From Porphyromonas levii DSM 23370 (GTDB taxonomy: Bacteria; Bacteroidota; Bacteroidia; Bacteroidales; Porphyromonadaceae), in assembly GCF_000379925.1 (NCBI RefSeq), contig NZ_KB904204.1, forward strand, positions 1 through 64,000: DNA of 64,000 nucleotides, written 5' to 3'. The notes beneath the pieces were generated by a model, which was not told where the DNA came from, made no database searches, and was given only the letters and a program-made list of their open reading frames with translations. The position numbers and the translations under genes are program-made. Positions 9,326 through 21,734 of the stretch are shown piece by piece; within the stretch, counting starts at the first letter, position 1; each line of letters starts with the position of its first letter.

Positions 9326-9868
9326 TCAGCAACACCCGTGATCACCACAGCTGCAACCTCCGCTGCAGCTACCACCGCAACTACCATGCTGATGTCCGAA
9401 GTACTTATTGTACTCCTCATCGCTAGGCTCATGTACTTCTACCACCTCACCAGTGAAGTGAAGAGCCATGCCTGCAAGGTCGTGATTGAAGTCCATAGAG
9501 ACGGTCTCATCGGTAATCTTAGTTACTAGACCCTCAACCACCTGACCATCGTCCGTATTCATTGGCACGCGTGCCCCCTCATATACGATCTCGCTATCAA
9601 ACTCGCCATCAATCTCGAAAGCTGAGCGAGGTAGCTCTATCTGAAGGTCTGGATTGACTGTGCCATAAGCATCGTCTGGCTCTAGCACGAAGTCAAACTT
9701 ATCTCCAGCCTCTTTGCCTGATAGCTCCGCTTCAAATGCTGGGAGCATCAAGCCCATTCCAAAGATAAACTCCAATGGTGCGCCACCATTGGTGGTCTCG
9801 ATTAGAGCGCCCTCAGTATCCTCTAGCTTGTAGTGCGCCTGCACTAGAAGTCCTTTATTAATTCTCAT
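9326..9868 (-). CDS. slyD: FKBP-type peptidyl-prolyl isomerase, SlyD-like
   Basis: This 180-residue protein catalyses proline cis-trans isomerisation and probably acts as a cytosolic chaperone. It has the SlyD layout: a split FKBP domain (residues about 1-70 and 125-150, with PLEFIFGMGLMLPAFEAEL) holding the insert-in-flap domain. The C-terminal tail is rich in His, Cys and Gly (GHQHGSCGGSCSGGCSCGDH). In E. coli SlyD a comparable tail binds nickel and other metals, so metal binding is likely, though here the tail is more Cys-rich. It is monocistronic, with its own -7 box upstream and a hairpin downstream. Confidence 0.9.
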   Translation of the reverse strand: MRINKGLLVQAHYKLEDTEGALIETTNGGAPLEFIFGMGLMLPAFEAELSGKEAGDKFDFVLEPDDAYGTVNPDLQIELPRSAFEIDGEFDSEIVYEGARVPMNTDDGQVVEGLVTKITDETVSMDFNHDLAGMALHFTGEVVEVHEPSDEEYNKYFGHQHGSCGGSCSGGCSCGDHGCC

Positions 9869-9911
9869 GTCTGTAATCTATTTTTCCTAAATGTAAATAC
9901 AATAAGTCTTA

Positions 9912-9919
9912 CAAACTTA
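9912..9919 (-). promoter_or_regulatory. -7 box of slyD-like gene
   Basis: The minus strand reads TAAGTTTG, a match to TAnnTTTG, 43 bp upstream of the ATG. No clear -33 TTTG is present. Confidence 0.5.
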
Positions 9920-10092
9920 GGTATAAATTTCGACATAACCGACCCTAACCCCATTTTATACGGTTTCTGTTGTATTCATTTGGTTGATAAGAAGCCTTCT
10001 CTTGCTCGTATTATCCTGAATACTAGTTTGTCTACATATTCCTTGCTTGTTGTCGCTATAGCGGTTGACCCGAATACGTAGAGGGGATGACC

Positions 10093-10179
10093 ATTTAATA
10101 TATACTAAATGAGTGAATTAATATATACTAATTGGGTGAATTAATATATACTAATTGGTCCATTTAATATATACTAAAT
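10093..10179. repeat. Four-copy 23-bp palindrome array
   Basis: Four 18-bp palindromes lie at 10093-10110, 10116-10133, 10139-10156 and 10162-10179, separated by 5-bp spacers (exact period 23). Outer copies read ATTTAATATATACTAAAT and inner copies AATTAATATATACTAATT. The second and second-last bases change together, so base pairing of the arms is kept. The array is framed by ATGACC (10087-10092) and GGTCAT (10180-10185), itself an inverted pair. It could be an operator for a dimeric regulator, an RNA hairpin series, or part of a MITE-like repeat. Confidence 0.9.
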
Positions 10180-10500
10180 GGTCATGTACTCTATAGAGGC
10201 GGGGAATGGCTGATAGAGAGCGGGCTCTTGGAGAAGCTTTTGAACGGTTTTGCCTGAATATATTGACCATTTTCTGTGCATTATAACTTTCTACTTGACT
10301 TTATACCAGTAGGGCAGCACTGGAGGGTTGTCTTCTGCTTACTATTTTACTTGACCATGCGCACTGAGTAGTTGACTTTTTTATGCTGTGCACCAGAATA
10401 CATGTAGTCAGGAGCTTATCAAAACGACAATGCGCTAGGTATTAATACCTAATAATAGGTAAAATACGTATTTGATATATGTGCTCTCATATAATTATAG

Positions 10501-10508
10501 TAATTTTG
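10501..10508 (+). promoter_or_regulatory. -7 box of His-rich gene/TonB receptor operon
   Basis: TAATTTTG matches TAnnTTTG and places the transcript start near 10513-10515. This favours translation from the ATG at 10540 over the ATG at 10513. Confidence 0.55.
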
Positions 10509-10539
10509 CGCAATGAGATTTGGGAGCCACATATCTAAG

Positions 10540-10881
10540 ATGTCTAAGAGGAAGCTAAGCGCTGGTTTTTTACTGGTGCTCTTCTCCTTGTATGTGGGCG
10601 CCATTGTTGCCAACTATCACGCCAATCTTGTCAATGGCATACTAGTCGCCCACTCACACGCTAAGCTCCACAACACTCATGCTTCAGACCACCATGCTCC
10701 TGCAGAATTGGTAGTACTGCACCAGTTATCCCATATCCAAATTACTGGTGAGATAGTACCCGAACTAGAGGTAGAAGCACCTAAGGAGGTCGGAACACTT
10801 CTCCTTTTTGATCTTGAGAGCGAGGAGTATTCTACCATTCGCGATACCTACTACCGCCGAGGTCCCCCTATGGCTGCATAA
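10540..10881 (+). CDS. Small His-rich membrane-anchored or exported protein
   Basis: About 113 residues. A basic N-terminus (MSKRKLS) and one hydrophobic segment (about residues 8-25) look like a signal anchor. A histidine-rich stretch HSHAKLHNTHASDHH and further His residues (LHQLSHIQ) follow, then an acidic middle and a short C-terminus. I do not recognise a named family with certainty. Short His-rich proteins of this layout occur next to metal-linked TonB receptors in Bacteroidetes. A receptor gene starts 55 bp downstream on the same strand, so a role in binding or sensing a transition metal in the periplasm is a reasonable inference. The start was chosen from the promoter position; ATG 10513 would add nine residues. 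Confidence 0.7.
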   Translation: MSKRKLSAGFLLVLFSLYVGAIVANYHANLVNGILVAHSHAKLHNTHASDHHAPAELVVLHQLSHIQITGEIVPELEVEAPKEVGTLLLFDLESEEYSTIRDTYYRRGPPMAA

Positions 10882-10936
10882 TAGCTGGGGAGGATGGTAA
10901 TTGGTATTATAAATTAGGTAGAATAAATCAATCGAA

Positions 10937-13351
10937 ATGAATAAAATAATCTTTCGAAGCATACTTGCTGCTTCGACGGTTTGCGCTGTACTAAATAGCG
11001 CCAAGGCAGACGAGGTGACTGCAATCATCAATAATGAATCCAAATATAAAGTTGAGGGACGAGTAATAGACGCTCAGAGCAAAGAGCCTCTCCCATTTTG
11101 CACTGTAGTAGTACTAGGAACATCTCTAGGTGGAGTAACGGATGCCGATGGACACTTTACTATCGAGAATGTACCTACAAATGCGCCCAAAGTAAGGGTC
11201 AGTTTCGTAGGGTATGCCACTCAAGAGGTAGCAATATCGAAAGAGGGCGACCACGTAATAGCACTGACACCGACCTCTATCAATATGCAGGAAGTGGTGG
11301 TGAGTGCTAATAGAGCTGAGACACGTAGGAACGTAGCCCCTGTACTAGTCAACGTAACGGGACAGAAGCTCTTTAATGCCACCAATTCCGTGTCTGTAGA
11401 CCAAGCATTGAAGTTCAATCCTGGTATCCGTGTGGAAGACAACTGCCAGAACTGTGGTTTTAACCAAGTCCGTATCAATGGACTAGATGGCTCCTACTCT
11501 CAGATCGTCATCAACTCAAGATCCATATTTAGTGCGCTCGCTGGGGTGTATGCTCTTGAGATGTTCCCTACCTCTATGATAGACCGTGTGGAGGTCGTAC
11601 GTGGTGGAGGTTCTGCGCTATATGGTTCGTCGGCAATCGGTGGTACGGTAAATATCATCACTAAGGCGCCAACCCGCAATATGGCTGAAGCAAGCTATAC
11701 TATCACTAGCATGAAGGACAATTGGGGCAAACCATCACACGACGTTGGGCTCTTTGCCTCAGTAATAGACGATAGTCAGCGTGCAGGAATCTCTATTTTC
11801 GGAAAGGTAAAGAGCCGGAAGGGAATAGACTTAGTACGCCCTGGCAGTAAACTTCCTGGGGGTAAGGACGGTTTTACAGACTTGCCACAGCTCTACTCCA
11901 CAACGGTGGGGACAAGTACTTTCTATGCTGCAACACCCACTACTCGCTTGACACTCGATTACTTCTATACTCAGGAGGAGCGCAGAGGCGGTGATCGCCT
12001 AGAGCTACCTGAGCACGAAGCACAAATAGCTGAGAGCTTGCGCCACCGAATACATACAGGTATCTTGCAGATCAATCAAAACCTTTTCAATGGTGATGGA
12101 CTCCTCACTGCCTTTACAGCAGGGTCTCATACCTACCGCAATAGCTACTATGGTGGTGGTGACTTGGAATTTACAAACTTCCACGACAAGACACTTAAAG
12201 ATATTGAGCTGGCACTAGGAGCTTATGGAGTCACAAAGGATCTCACTATTCAAAGCGGTGTTCAGTATATACATAGGTTCAAGAAACTGCTCTTCATGCC
12301 CTCTGAACTATCTGGAGGATTCGAACATCAGTACAATAAGCTCAATGACAATAGTGGCTATCGTCCAGAGAAGATTGATCAGATAGTCAACACATCAAGT
12401 CTTTTCTTACAGAATGAGTGGCGTAATGATCGCTTCGGATTCCTCCTCGGAAGTCGATTCGACTATGTTAATCTCAATCCGGGCAAGAAAGACCTGCCTA
12501 CCAAGAAGCTCCCAATCTTTACCCCTCGTATGACCATTCGTTACAATCCTACGGATCGTCTACATATCCGAGGAACCTATGGAGAGGGCTTCAGGGCTCC
12601 GCTATTCTTCGACGAAGAGCTACACGTAGCCTTTGCAGGAGGTGAGGGCAAACCACGTGTACTTAGTCCCGACCTACGAGAGGAGAGGAGTCGTAGTGTA
12701 ACCCTTTCGGCAGACTACTATTTCACAGTGAACAAGGACTACCACTTCAATATCATGGGTGAAGGCTTCTACACTCATCTGAAAGACAAGTTTAACGCAG
12801 AGGACAGAGGGAAATTGCTCGAAGTTGTAAATGCTAGTAGCGTGCGTGTGTACGGTGTCAATGTAGAGATGCGTAGCTCATACCGCAACCTACTCTCGCT
12901 CGACCTTGGGCTTACGGTACAAAGGAGCTTATTCGACAAGCCTGAAAATGTTGGTATTGACGGTATCGATAGCCGAGAGGTGATGCGTACCCCTAATACC
13001 TATGGCTACTTTGTCTTCAACTGGACACCCGACCACCACTTCTCACTCACCCTTTCGGGCGACTACACAGGCAAAATGTACGTACCACATGAGGCTGGAA
13101 AGGTAATTGGAGACTATATCACCATCCCAGAGGGAAAGCTAGAGCGCTCTAAGAGCTTCTTCACCCTAGGGACCAAGGCCAACTATGCCATCCATGTACA
13201 AAACTCTATGTTGGAGTTTAGTATAGGTGCCAACAATATCTTCAATTCTTACCAAAAAGACTTTGACGAGGGACCCAACCGTGCTTCTAGCTACATATAC
13301 GGGCCTAAGCAACCTCGCTCAATCTTTGCAGGAGTGAAGCTAACACTTTAA
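10937..13351 (+). CDS. TonB-dependent outer-membrane receptor
   Basis: This 804-residue receptor has a signal peptide (about 1-24) and a carboxypeptidase-regulatory-like beta-sandwich (about 33-110, VEGRVIDAQSKEPLPFCTVV). A plug domain (about 125-235) contains a Cys pair, CQNCGFNQVRINGLDG, and the phrase VEVVRGGGSALYGSSAIGG. A 22-strand barrel follows, ending in an aromatic-poor VKLTL terminus. The plug resembles siderophore, cobalamin and metal receptors rather than SusC, and no SusD partner is present. Together with the upstream His-rich protein I infer uptake of a metal or metal complex. The ligand cannot be determined from the sequence. A strong terminator follows. Confidence 0.92.
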   Translation: MNKIIFRSILAASTVCAVLNSAKADEVTAIINNESKYKVEGRVIDAQSKEPLPFCTVVVLGTSLGGVTDADGHFTIENVPTNAPKVRVSFVGYATQEVAISKEGDHVIALTPTSINMQEVVVSANRAETRRNVAPVLVNVTGQKLFNATNSVSVDQALKFNPGIRVEDNCQNCGFNQVRINGLDGSYSQIVINSRSIFSALAGVYALEMFPTSMIDRVEVVRGGGSALYGSSAIGGTVNIITKAPTRNMAEASYTITSMKDNWGKPSHDVGLFASVIDDSQRAGISIFGKVKSRKGIDLVRPGSKLPGGKDGFTDLPQLYSTTVGTSTFYAATPTTRLTLDYFYTQEERRGGDRLELPEHEAQIAESLRHRIHTGILQINQNLFNGDGLLTAFTAGSHTYRNSYYGGGDLEFTNFHDKTLKDIELALGAYGVTKDLTIQSGVQYIHRFKKLLFMPSELSGGFEHQYNKLNDNSGYRPEKIDQIVNTSSLFLQNEWRNDRFGFLLGSRFDYVNLNPGKKDLPTKKLPIFTPRMTIRYNPTDRLHIRGTYGEGFRAPLFFDEELHVAFAGGEGKPRVLSPDLREERSRSVTLSADYYFTVNKDYHFNIMGEGFYTHLKDKFNAEDRGKLLEVVNASSVRVYGVNVEMRSSYRNLLSLDLGLTVQRSLFDKPENVGIDGIDSREVMRTPNTYGYFVFNWTPDHHFSLTLSGDYTGKMYVPHEAGKVIGDYITIPEGKLERSKSFFTLGTKANYAIHVQNSMLEFSIGANNIFNSYQKDFDEGPNRASSYIYGPKQPRSIFAGVKLTL

Positions 13352-13371
13352 TTCAATAATACTACGTCAGT

Positions 13372-17468
<4,097 letters not shown>

Positions 17469-17525
17469 AACACAGATAAAGCGCGGCACAAGTGCTTACT
17501 TATTGAGTATTTAAGGAATAATTGG

Positions 17526-17590
17526 TACCTTTGTGGCGCTTTTTCGGAAAGCCTGTCCGTGTGATGGGAAATTAGTGAAGAGGCTAATTT
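17526..17590 (+). promoter_or_regulatory. Promoter and leader of rplY
   Basis: TACCTTTG (17526-17533) fits the -7 box. The resulting leader is about 80 nt, unusually long for this window, and contains a 7-bp stem (AAATTAG 17569-17575 with CTAATTT 17584-17590). Leader-based control of a ribosomal protein is possible but unproven. Confidence 0.5.
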
Positions 17591-17618
17591 TGAGTAACAC
17601 ATTTATCAAAGACAAGAA

Positions 17619-18233
17619 ATGAAGACATTTCAGCTAAGTGCCGAGGTTCGTGAGGACAAGGGCAAGAAGCTTGCTAAGCAGCTTCGCAAGCAGGGTCTGG
17701 TACCTGCAGTTATTTATGGTGATGGCAAGGAGGCTACTATGCTGACTGTGAAGACCAAGGAGCTTCGCGACCTTATCTACACTCCAGACATCCACATCGT
17801 GGAGCTAACTGTGAGTGGTTCACTAAAGCGCTGTATCGTTCAGGACATCCAGTTCCACCCTGTTACCGACAACGTAATCCACATCGACTTCCTAGAGGTT
17901 CGTGAGGATAAGCCAATCGTTATTGACGTTCCTGTCAAGCTCGATGGTCACGCTGCTGGTGTACGTGCTGGTGGTAGCCTTCAGCTCGACATCCGCAAGC
18001 TCCGTGTTAGGGCTCTGTATGAGTTTGTACCAGATCGTCTACACATCGATGTTACCAAGCTAAAGCTCGGTAAGACCATCAAGGTAGGTGAGCTCTCATT
18101 TGAGAACCTCGAGCTACTCAACGCTAAGAATGCTGTAGTTTGCGCAGTACGTGCTACTCGTGCTTCTCGTTCGGCTGCATCTGCTGCAACTGAAGATGAG
18201 GAAGAGGAGGATACTGAGGAGTCTGCTGAGTAA
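17619..18233 (+). CDS. rplY: 50S ribosomal protein L25 (CTC/TL5 form)
   Basis: This 204-residue protein binds 5S rRNA in the large ribosomal subunit. The N-terminal L25 domain (about 1-93, with RKQGLVPAVIYGDGKE) is followed by the TL5-type beta domain (about 95-185) and an acidic tail (DEEEEDTEESAE). The two-domain length is normal for the general-stress/CTC type. Codon use looks highly biased (many CGT, GGT, AAG codons), as expected for a strongly expressed gene. A terminator follows, then DUF3109, pth and an S4-domain gene, a cluster tied to translation. Confidence 0.95.
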   Translation: MKTFQLSAEVREDKGKKLAKQLRKQGLVPAVIYGDGKEATMLTVKTKELRDLIYTPDIHIVELTVSGSLKRCIVQDIQFHPVTDNVIHIDFLEVREDKPIVIDVPVKLDGHAAGVRAGGSLQLDIRKLRVRALYEFVPDRLHIDVTKLKLGKTIKVGELSFENLELLNAKNAVVCAVRATRASRSAASAATEDEEEEDTEESAE

Positions 18234-18266
18234 TCGACGCATCACGAAGCAATTTAGACAACTAAC

Positions 18267-18309
18267 AAAGGAGGTTGATGCGGGCAATATGGCTTGCATC
18301 GCCTCCTTT
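18267..18309 (+). terminator. Terminator or attenuator after rplY
   Basis: The arms AAAGGAGG (18267-18274) and CCTCCTTT (18302-18309) enclose a second inverted pair (GATGC/GCATC). No separate promoter is evident before the next ATG at 18324, so downstream genes may rely on read-through. Confidence 0.65.
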
Positions 18310-18323
18310 CCTTATCTAAAGAA

Positions 18324-18917
18324 ATGATTGTAGTTGATGATGTATTGGTCAGTTCGGATGTGCTAGAAACTTACTTCGTATGCGACCTACAAGCATGCAA
18401 AGGAGCTTGTTGTATCGAGGGAGAATCAGGTGCTCCACTGATTGACCAAGAGCTAGAACCGCTATGCAAGACTGTCCCTATAATCTTGGAATACTTACCC
18501 CAGAGCAATCAAGAGTACATGGAAGAGCATGGTCTGATGTACGAAGACTCTGATGGAGATATGGTGACTCAGATTATGGATGGAGAACGATGCGTATTCA
18601 CCTGCTTTGAAAAGGATGGCTCAGCACGCTGCGCTTTTGAAAAGGCCTATAGTGAGAATAAGAACGACGTCTTTTACAAGCCTATTTCGTGCCATCTGTT
18701 TCCAATCCGAGTGAGTGTGCTAAGCGATGGGAGACATGCCCTGAACTATTCTAGATGGTATCCTATATGTGAACCTGCGAGAGCCCTTGGCAAGAAAGAA
18801 GGAGTGCGGGTCTATCAATTTTTGAAAGAACCTCTAATCAGAGCCTATGGAGAAGAGTGGTATGACAAATTGGTGGAGCAAGCTGAGCTCTATCTGGAGA
18901 AGAAAGAAAATAAGTGA
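18324..18917 (+). CDS. DUF3109 family Cys-rich protein
   Basis: About 197 residues, no signal peptide. The cysteine pattern ([11 protein letters not shown] near the N-terminus, then single or paired Cys in [25 protein letters not shown] and YPICEP) is that of DUF3109, related to YkgJ-type zinc or iron-sulfur cluster proteins of unknown function. I chose ATG 18324 ([11 protein letters not shown]); the longer frame would start inside the terminator. The pth start follows one base after this stop, so the two are translationally linked. Its placement between L25 and peptidyl-tRNA hydrolase hints at a role near translation, but this is inference only. Confidence 0.85.
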   Translation: MIVVDDVLVSSDVLETYFVCDLQACKGACCIEGESGAPLIDQELEPLCKTVPIILEYLPQSNQEYMEEHGLMYEDSDGDMVTQIMDGERCVFTCFEKDGSARCAFEKAYSENKNDVFYKPISCHLFPIRVSVLSDGRHALNYSRWYPICEPARALGKKEGVRVYQFLKEPLIRAYGEEWYDKLVEQAELYLEKKENK

Positions 18918-18918
18918 G

Positions 18919-19521
18919 ATGAACCCGAACAAGTTTCTAATAGTCGGGCTCGGCAATATCGGTACCGAGTATGAGGGGACAAGGCACAATGCTGGCTTCA
19001 TGGTAGTAGACGCGCTAGTGGGCGATACAGCGACATTCGAACCCAAACGCTACGGCGCCGTAGCGAGAATCAAGGTTAAGAACAAGGAACTTGTGGTGGT
19101 TAAACCCTCTACATTCATGAACCTCAGCGGCAATGCTGTACGCTATTGGATGAAAGAGGAGGAGATACCTCTGGAGCGCCTACTGGTAGTTGTAGATGAG
19201 CTTGCTATCCCTTTTGGGGAACTTCGACTCAGGGGTAAAGGCAGTGCTGGAGGACACAATGGACTGAAACATATTGAAGCCACCCTAGGGACTTCAGGGT
19301 ATGCCCGACTAAGAGTAGGCATTGGGAATGACTTCCCTAAAGGTGGTCAAATAGACTTTGTGCTCAGTAAGTTTGAGGGAGAAGAAGCCAAAGAGCTACC
19401 CCAGGTATGCCAAGATGGGGCTGAGATTGTCAAGGGCTTTTGCCTCTCTGGACTCGAACGAGCCATGAACCAATTCAATACGAAGAAGAAAAAAGATGGC
19501 GGAGCAGCAGAGAATAGATAA
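18919..19521 (+). CDS. pth: Peptidyl-tRNA hydrolase
   Basis: About 200 residues. It releases peptides from prematurely dropped peptidyl-tRNA, recycling tRNA. Family motifs are intact: FLIVGLGN with the substrate-binding Asn, TRHNAGF with the catalytic His, the FMNLSG strand and the Asp of [11 protein letters not shown], then GGHNGLK. The start at 18919 ([13 protein letters not shown]) gives the standard Pth N-terminus; the longer frame overlaps DUF3109. The 3' end overlaps the next gene by 26 bp. Confidence 0.95.
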   Translation: MNPNKFLIVGLGNIGTEYEGTRHNAGFMVVDALVGDTATFEPKRYGAVARIKVKNKELVVVKPSTFMNLSGNAVRYWMKEEEIPLERLLVVVDELAIPFGELRLRGKGSAGGHNGLKHIEATLGTSGYARLRVGIGNDFPKGGQIDFVLSKFEGEEAKELPQVCQDGAEIVKGFCLSGLERAMNQFNTKKKKDGGAAENR

Positions 19522-19969
19522 GTGGCTCTGGGCTACTAGAGTATTCAAGACCCGTTCCATTGCCGCAGATGCTTGCAAGAAAGGGCGCATAACCCTCAAC
19601 GGACGCACGCTGAAGCCAGCCTCTATGATTAGCGTTGGAGATGTACTGAAGGTAAGGAAACCACCTATCACTTTTTCTTTGGAAGTACTGGGTCTAATCA
19701 GTAATCGAGTGGGACCAAAACTTGTGGAAAACTACCTACGCAACGTTACACCAAAGAGTGAATACGAGGTATTGGAGCTCCAAAAGATAGCAGGTAACGT
19801 AGGTAGACAAAAGGGAACTGGACGACCGACTAAGAAGGAGCGCCGTGACCTCGACCAATTCATCCACGACGAAAGCGCACCCGATTGGTTCCTTGATGAT
19901 TGGGATGACGAGGACGAAGATAAAGATGGACTGTGGGAAGACGAAGACTGGGATACCCTTTGGCAATAA
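19496..19969 (+). CDS. hslR: S4-domain RNA-binding protein, Hsp15-like
   Basis: This 157-residue protein has an N-terminal S4 RNA-binding domain (about 5-65, [16 protein letters not shown]). In the E. coli homologue this binds stalled 50S subunits carrying nascent chains. The middle is basic ([20 protein letters not shown]). The C-terminal 30 residues are strikingly acidic and Trp-rich ([18 protein letters not shown]). Overlap with pth and the shared theme of rescuing stalled translation support co-function. Other S4 proteins of this size exist, so the hslR name is by family resemblance. Confidence 0.85.
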   Translation: MAEQQRIDKWLWATRVFKTRSIAADACKKGRITLNGRTLKPASMISVGDVLKVRKPPITFSLEVLGLISNRVGPKLVENYLRNVTPKSEYEVLELQKIAGNVGRQKGTGRPTKKERRDLDQFIHDESAPDWFLDDWDDEDEDKDGLWEDEDWDTLWQ

Positions 19970-20113
19970 TCGGCTGCCCACTCAAAAGAATCAAAGCCAT
20001 ATTGATTCATAATTCTAGACGCTTAGACTACCCGGTCTATCGTGCAACACAATAGGCAAAATACATTATTTATTGGTACTGCGGAATATCTTACCATTTA
20101 TCCCTATTTTTAG

Positions 20114-20121
20114 TAACTTTG
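20114..20121 (+). promoter_or_regulatory. -7 box of the purH-mre operon
   Basis: TAACTTTG matches TAnnTTTG and puts the transcript start near 20126. The apparent TTG start at 20119 therefore lies in the promoter, and the coding start must be at 20149 or 20161. Confidence 0.55.
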
Positions 20122-20160
20122 CGGTCTATAGGTGGTTTAGATATAGAGATGGAAAGTTGT

Positions 20161-21705
20161 ATGTCAGAAAGGAAGCTAAAGAGAGCATTGATATCAGTGT
20201 TCTATAAGGATGGGTTAGAGCCAATTGTAAAGCATTTATCGAAACTAGGTGTAGAGATAATCTCTACTGGCGGCACGCAAGACTTCATCCAGAAGCTGGG
20301 TATAGAGTGTACTGGAGTAGAGGAATTGACCTCGTACCCCTCGATACTAGGCGGAAGGGTTAAAACACTACACCCAACTATATTTGGGGGTATCTTGGCT
20401 CGCAGAGATAATCCTGAAGATGCTAAACAATGTGAGATGTACGATATCCCAGATATAGACCTTGTTATCGTAGATCTCTATCCGTTCGACGAAACAGTTG
20501 CCCATGGTGGAAGCCATGACGAAATCATAGAGAAGATAGATATAGGCGGAGTAAGTCTCATTCGTGCGGCAGCGAAAAACTATAAGGACGTACTTATTGT
20601 AGCCTCTCGAGAACTATATGGTCAGCTTCTACAGCTCTTGGAAGAAGGAGGTGGAGTGACAACCGAGAAGCAGCGCAAAGTATTTGCGAAGGCTGCCTTT
20701 GGCTATACTTCTGAATATGATACCCATATCCACAATTACTTCCATGGCGCTCGCTTTGCTGATAATCTCCCTGAAGAGGGTATCGACTTCTCAATTGCCA
20801 CGTCTTACGAGCTTCGTTATGGAGAGAATCCACACCAAGAGGCTAAGTTTTATGGGAGTGCGCTCACTGAGCGATTCGAAATTCTACATGGCAAGCAACT
20901 AGGTTACAATAATATCCTTGACCTGGATGCCGCATGCAACTTGATTGAAGACTTCGATGAACCAACAGCTGCCATAATCAAGCACAATACGCCTTGTGGT
21001 GTTGCTAGTGCGGATACCATTCTAGAAGCTTACACAAAGGCGCTTGCTTCAGACCCAGTCTCTGCATTCGGAGGTATTGTAGTGGTCAATAGAGCTGTGG
21101 ATAAAGCGCTCGCTGAGGCAATGAATACGCTCTTTATTGAGGTGTTGATTTCCTCCGACTACTCTGAAGAAGCTCTGGAGATACTGATGAGCAAGAAGAA
21201 TCGTCGCCTGCTCAAAGATAAGATAGGTTTTGACTCTTGCAAATACACTTTCCGCAGTGCCGTAGGTGGCCTATTGGCTCAGGAAAAGGATAGCAAGGTA
21301 GAAGAGGCTAGCGAACTACAAGCGACTAGTGACCACAGGGCTACCGATGAGCAGATTGCAGACTTACTATTTGCGATGAAGATAGTCAAGCACTGCAAGA
21401 GCAATGCTATTGTACTTGTAAAGGACAAACAATTGGTCGGAGCTGGATACGGACAGACCTCTCGTGTCGATGCTTTACGACAAGCCATCGAGAAAGCCCG
21501 TGCTATGGGCTTTGAAACCGAGGGAGTAGTACTAAGTAGCGATGCTTTCTTCCCCTTCTCCGATTGTGTTGAGATCGCAAATAAGGCTGGTATCAGTGCA
21601 ATCATACAGCCTGGAGGTTCCGTTAGAGACGAGGAGAGCATCGACTTTGCTCGTGAACACGGCATACCAATGTACATGACTGGTATCCGTCATTTTAAGC
21701 ACTAA
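20161..21705 (+). CDS. purH: Bifunctional AICAR formyltransferase/IMP cyclohydrolase
   Basis: About 514 residues. It catalyses the last two steps of purine synthesis, AICAR to FAICAR to IMP. The N-terminal MGS-like cyclohydrolase domain (RALISVFYKDGLE, STGGTQDFIQ, GGRVKTLHPTIFGGILARRD) is followed by the transformylase domain (RYGENPHQEA, KHNTPCGVA, DPVSAFGGIV, AIIQPGGSVRD). The start at 20161 gives MSERKLKRALISV, the usual N-terminus; ATG 20149 would add four residues. mreB begins 29 bp downstream, so purH probably leads the cell-shape operon, an arrangement I know from other Bacteroidales. Confidence 0.95.
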   Translation: MSERKLKRALISVFYKDGLEPIVKHLSKLGVEIISTGGTQDFIQKLGIECTGVEELTSYPSILGGRVKTLHPTIFGGILARRDNPEDAKQCEMYDIPDIDLVIVDLYPFDETVAHGGSHDEIIEKIDIGGVSLIRAAAKNYKDVLIVASRELYGQLLQLLEEGGGVTTEKQRKVFAKAAFGYTSEYDTHIHNYFHGARFADNLPEEGIDFSIATSYELRYGENPHQEAKFYGSALTERFEILHGKQLGYNNILDLDAACNLIEDFDEPTAAIIKHNTPCGVASADTILEAYTKALASDPVSAFGGIVVVNRAVDKALAEAMNTLFIEVLISSDYSEEALEILMSKKNRRLLKDKIGFDSCKYTFRSAVGGLLAQEKDSKVEEASELQATSDHRATDEQIADLLFAMKIVKHCKSNAIVLVKDKQLVGAGYGQTSRVDALRQAIEKARAMGFETEGVVLSSDAFFPFSDCVEIANKAGISAIIQPGGSVRDEESIDFAREHGIPMYMTGIRHFKH

Positions 21706-21734
21706 GTATATAGATAGAAAGAAATAGAATTAAT

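Larger units (their letters stand above)
9869..10539. other. Long intergenic region with palindrome array
   Basis: No gene is supported in this stretch between the divergent slyD-like gene and the His-rich gene. It holds the slyD-like promoter (9912-9919), the four-copy palindrome array (10093-10179) with a flank on its left (10041-10063), and the promoter of the His-rich gene (10501-10508). Between 10290 and 10380 are three loosely similar TTGACTTT/TTGACCAT words of unknown meaning. Confidence 0.65.

Noticed and set aside
19988-20008. Terminator after the S4-domain gene
   Set aside because: There is only a 7-bp A/T-rich stem with a weak tail; too marginal to annotate.
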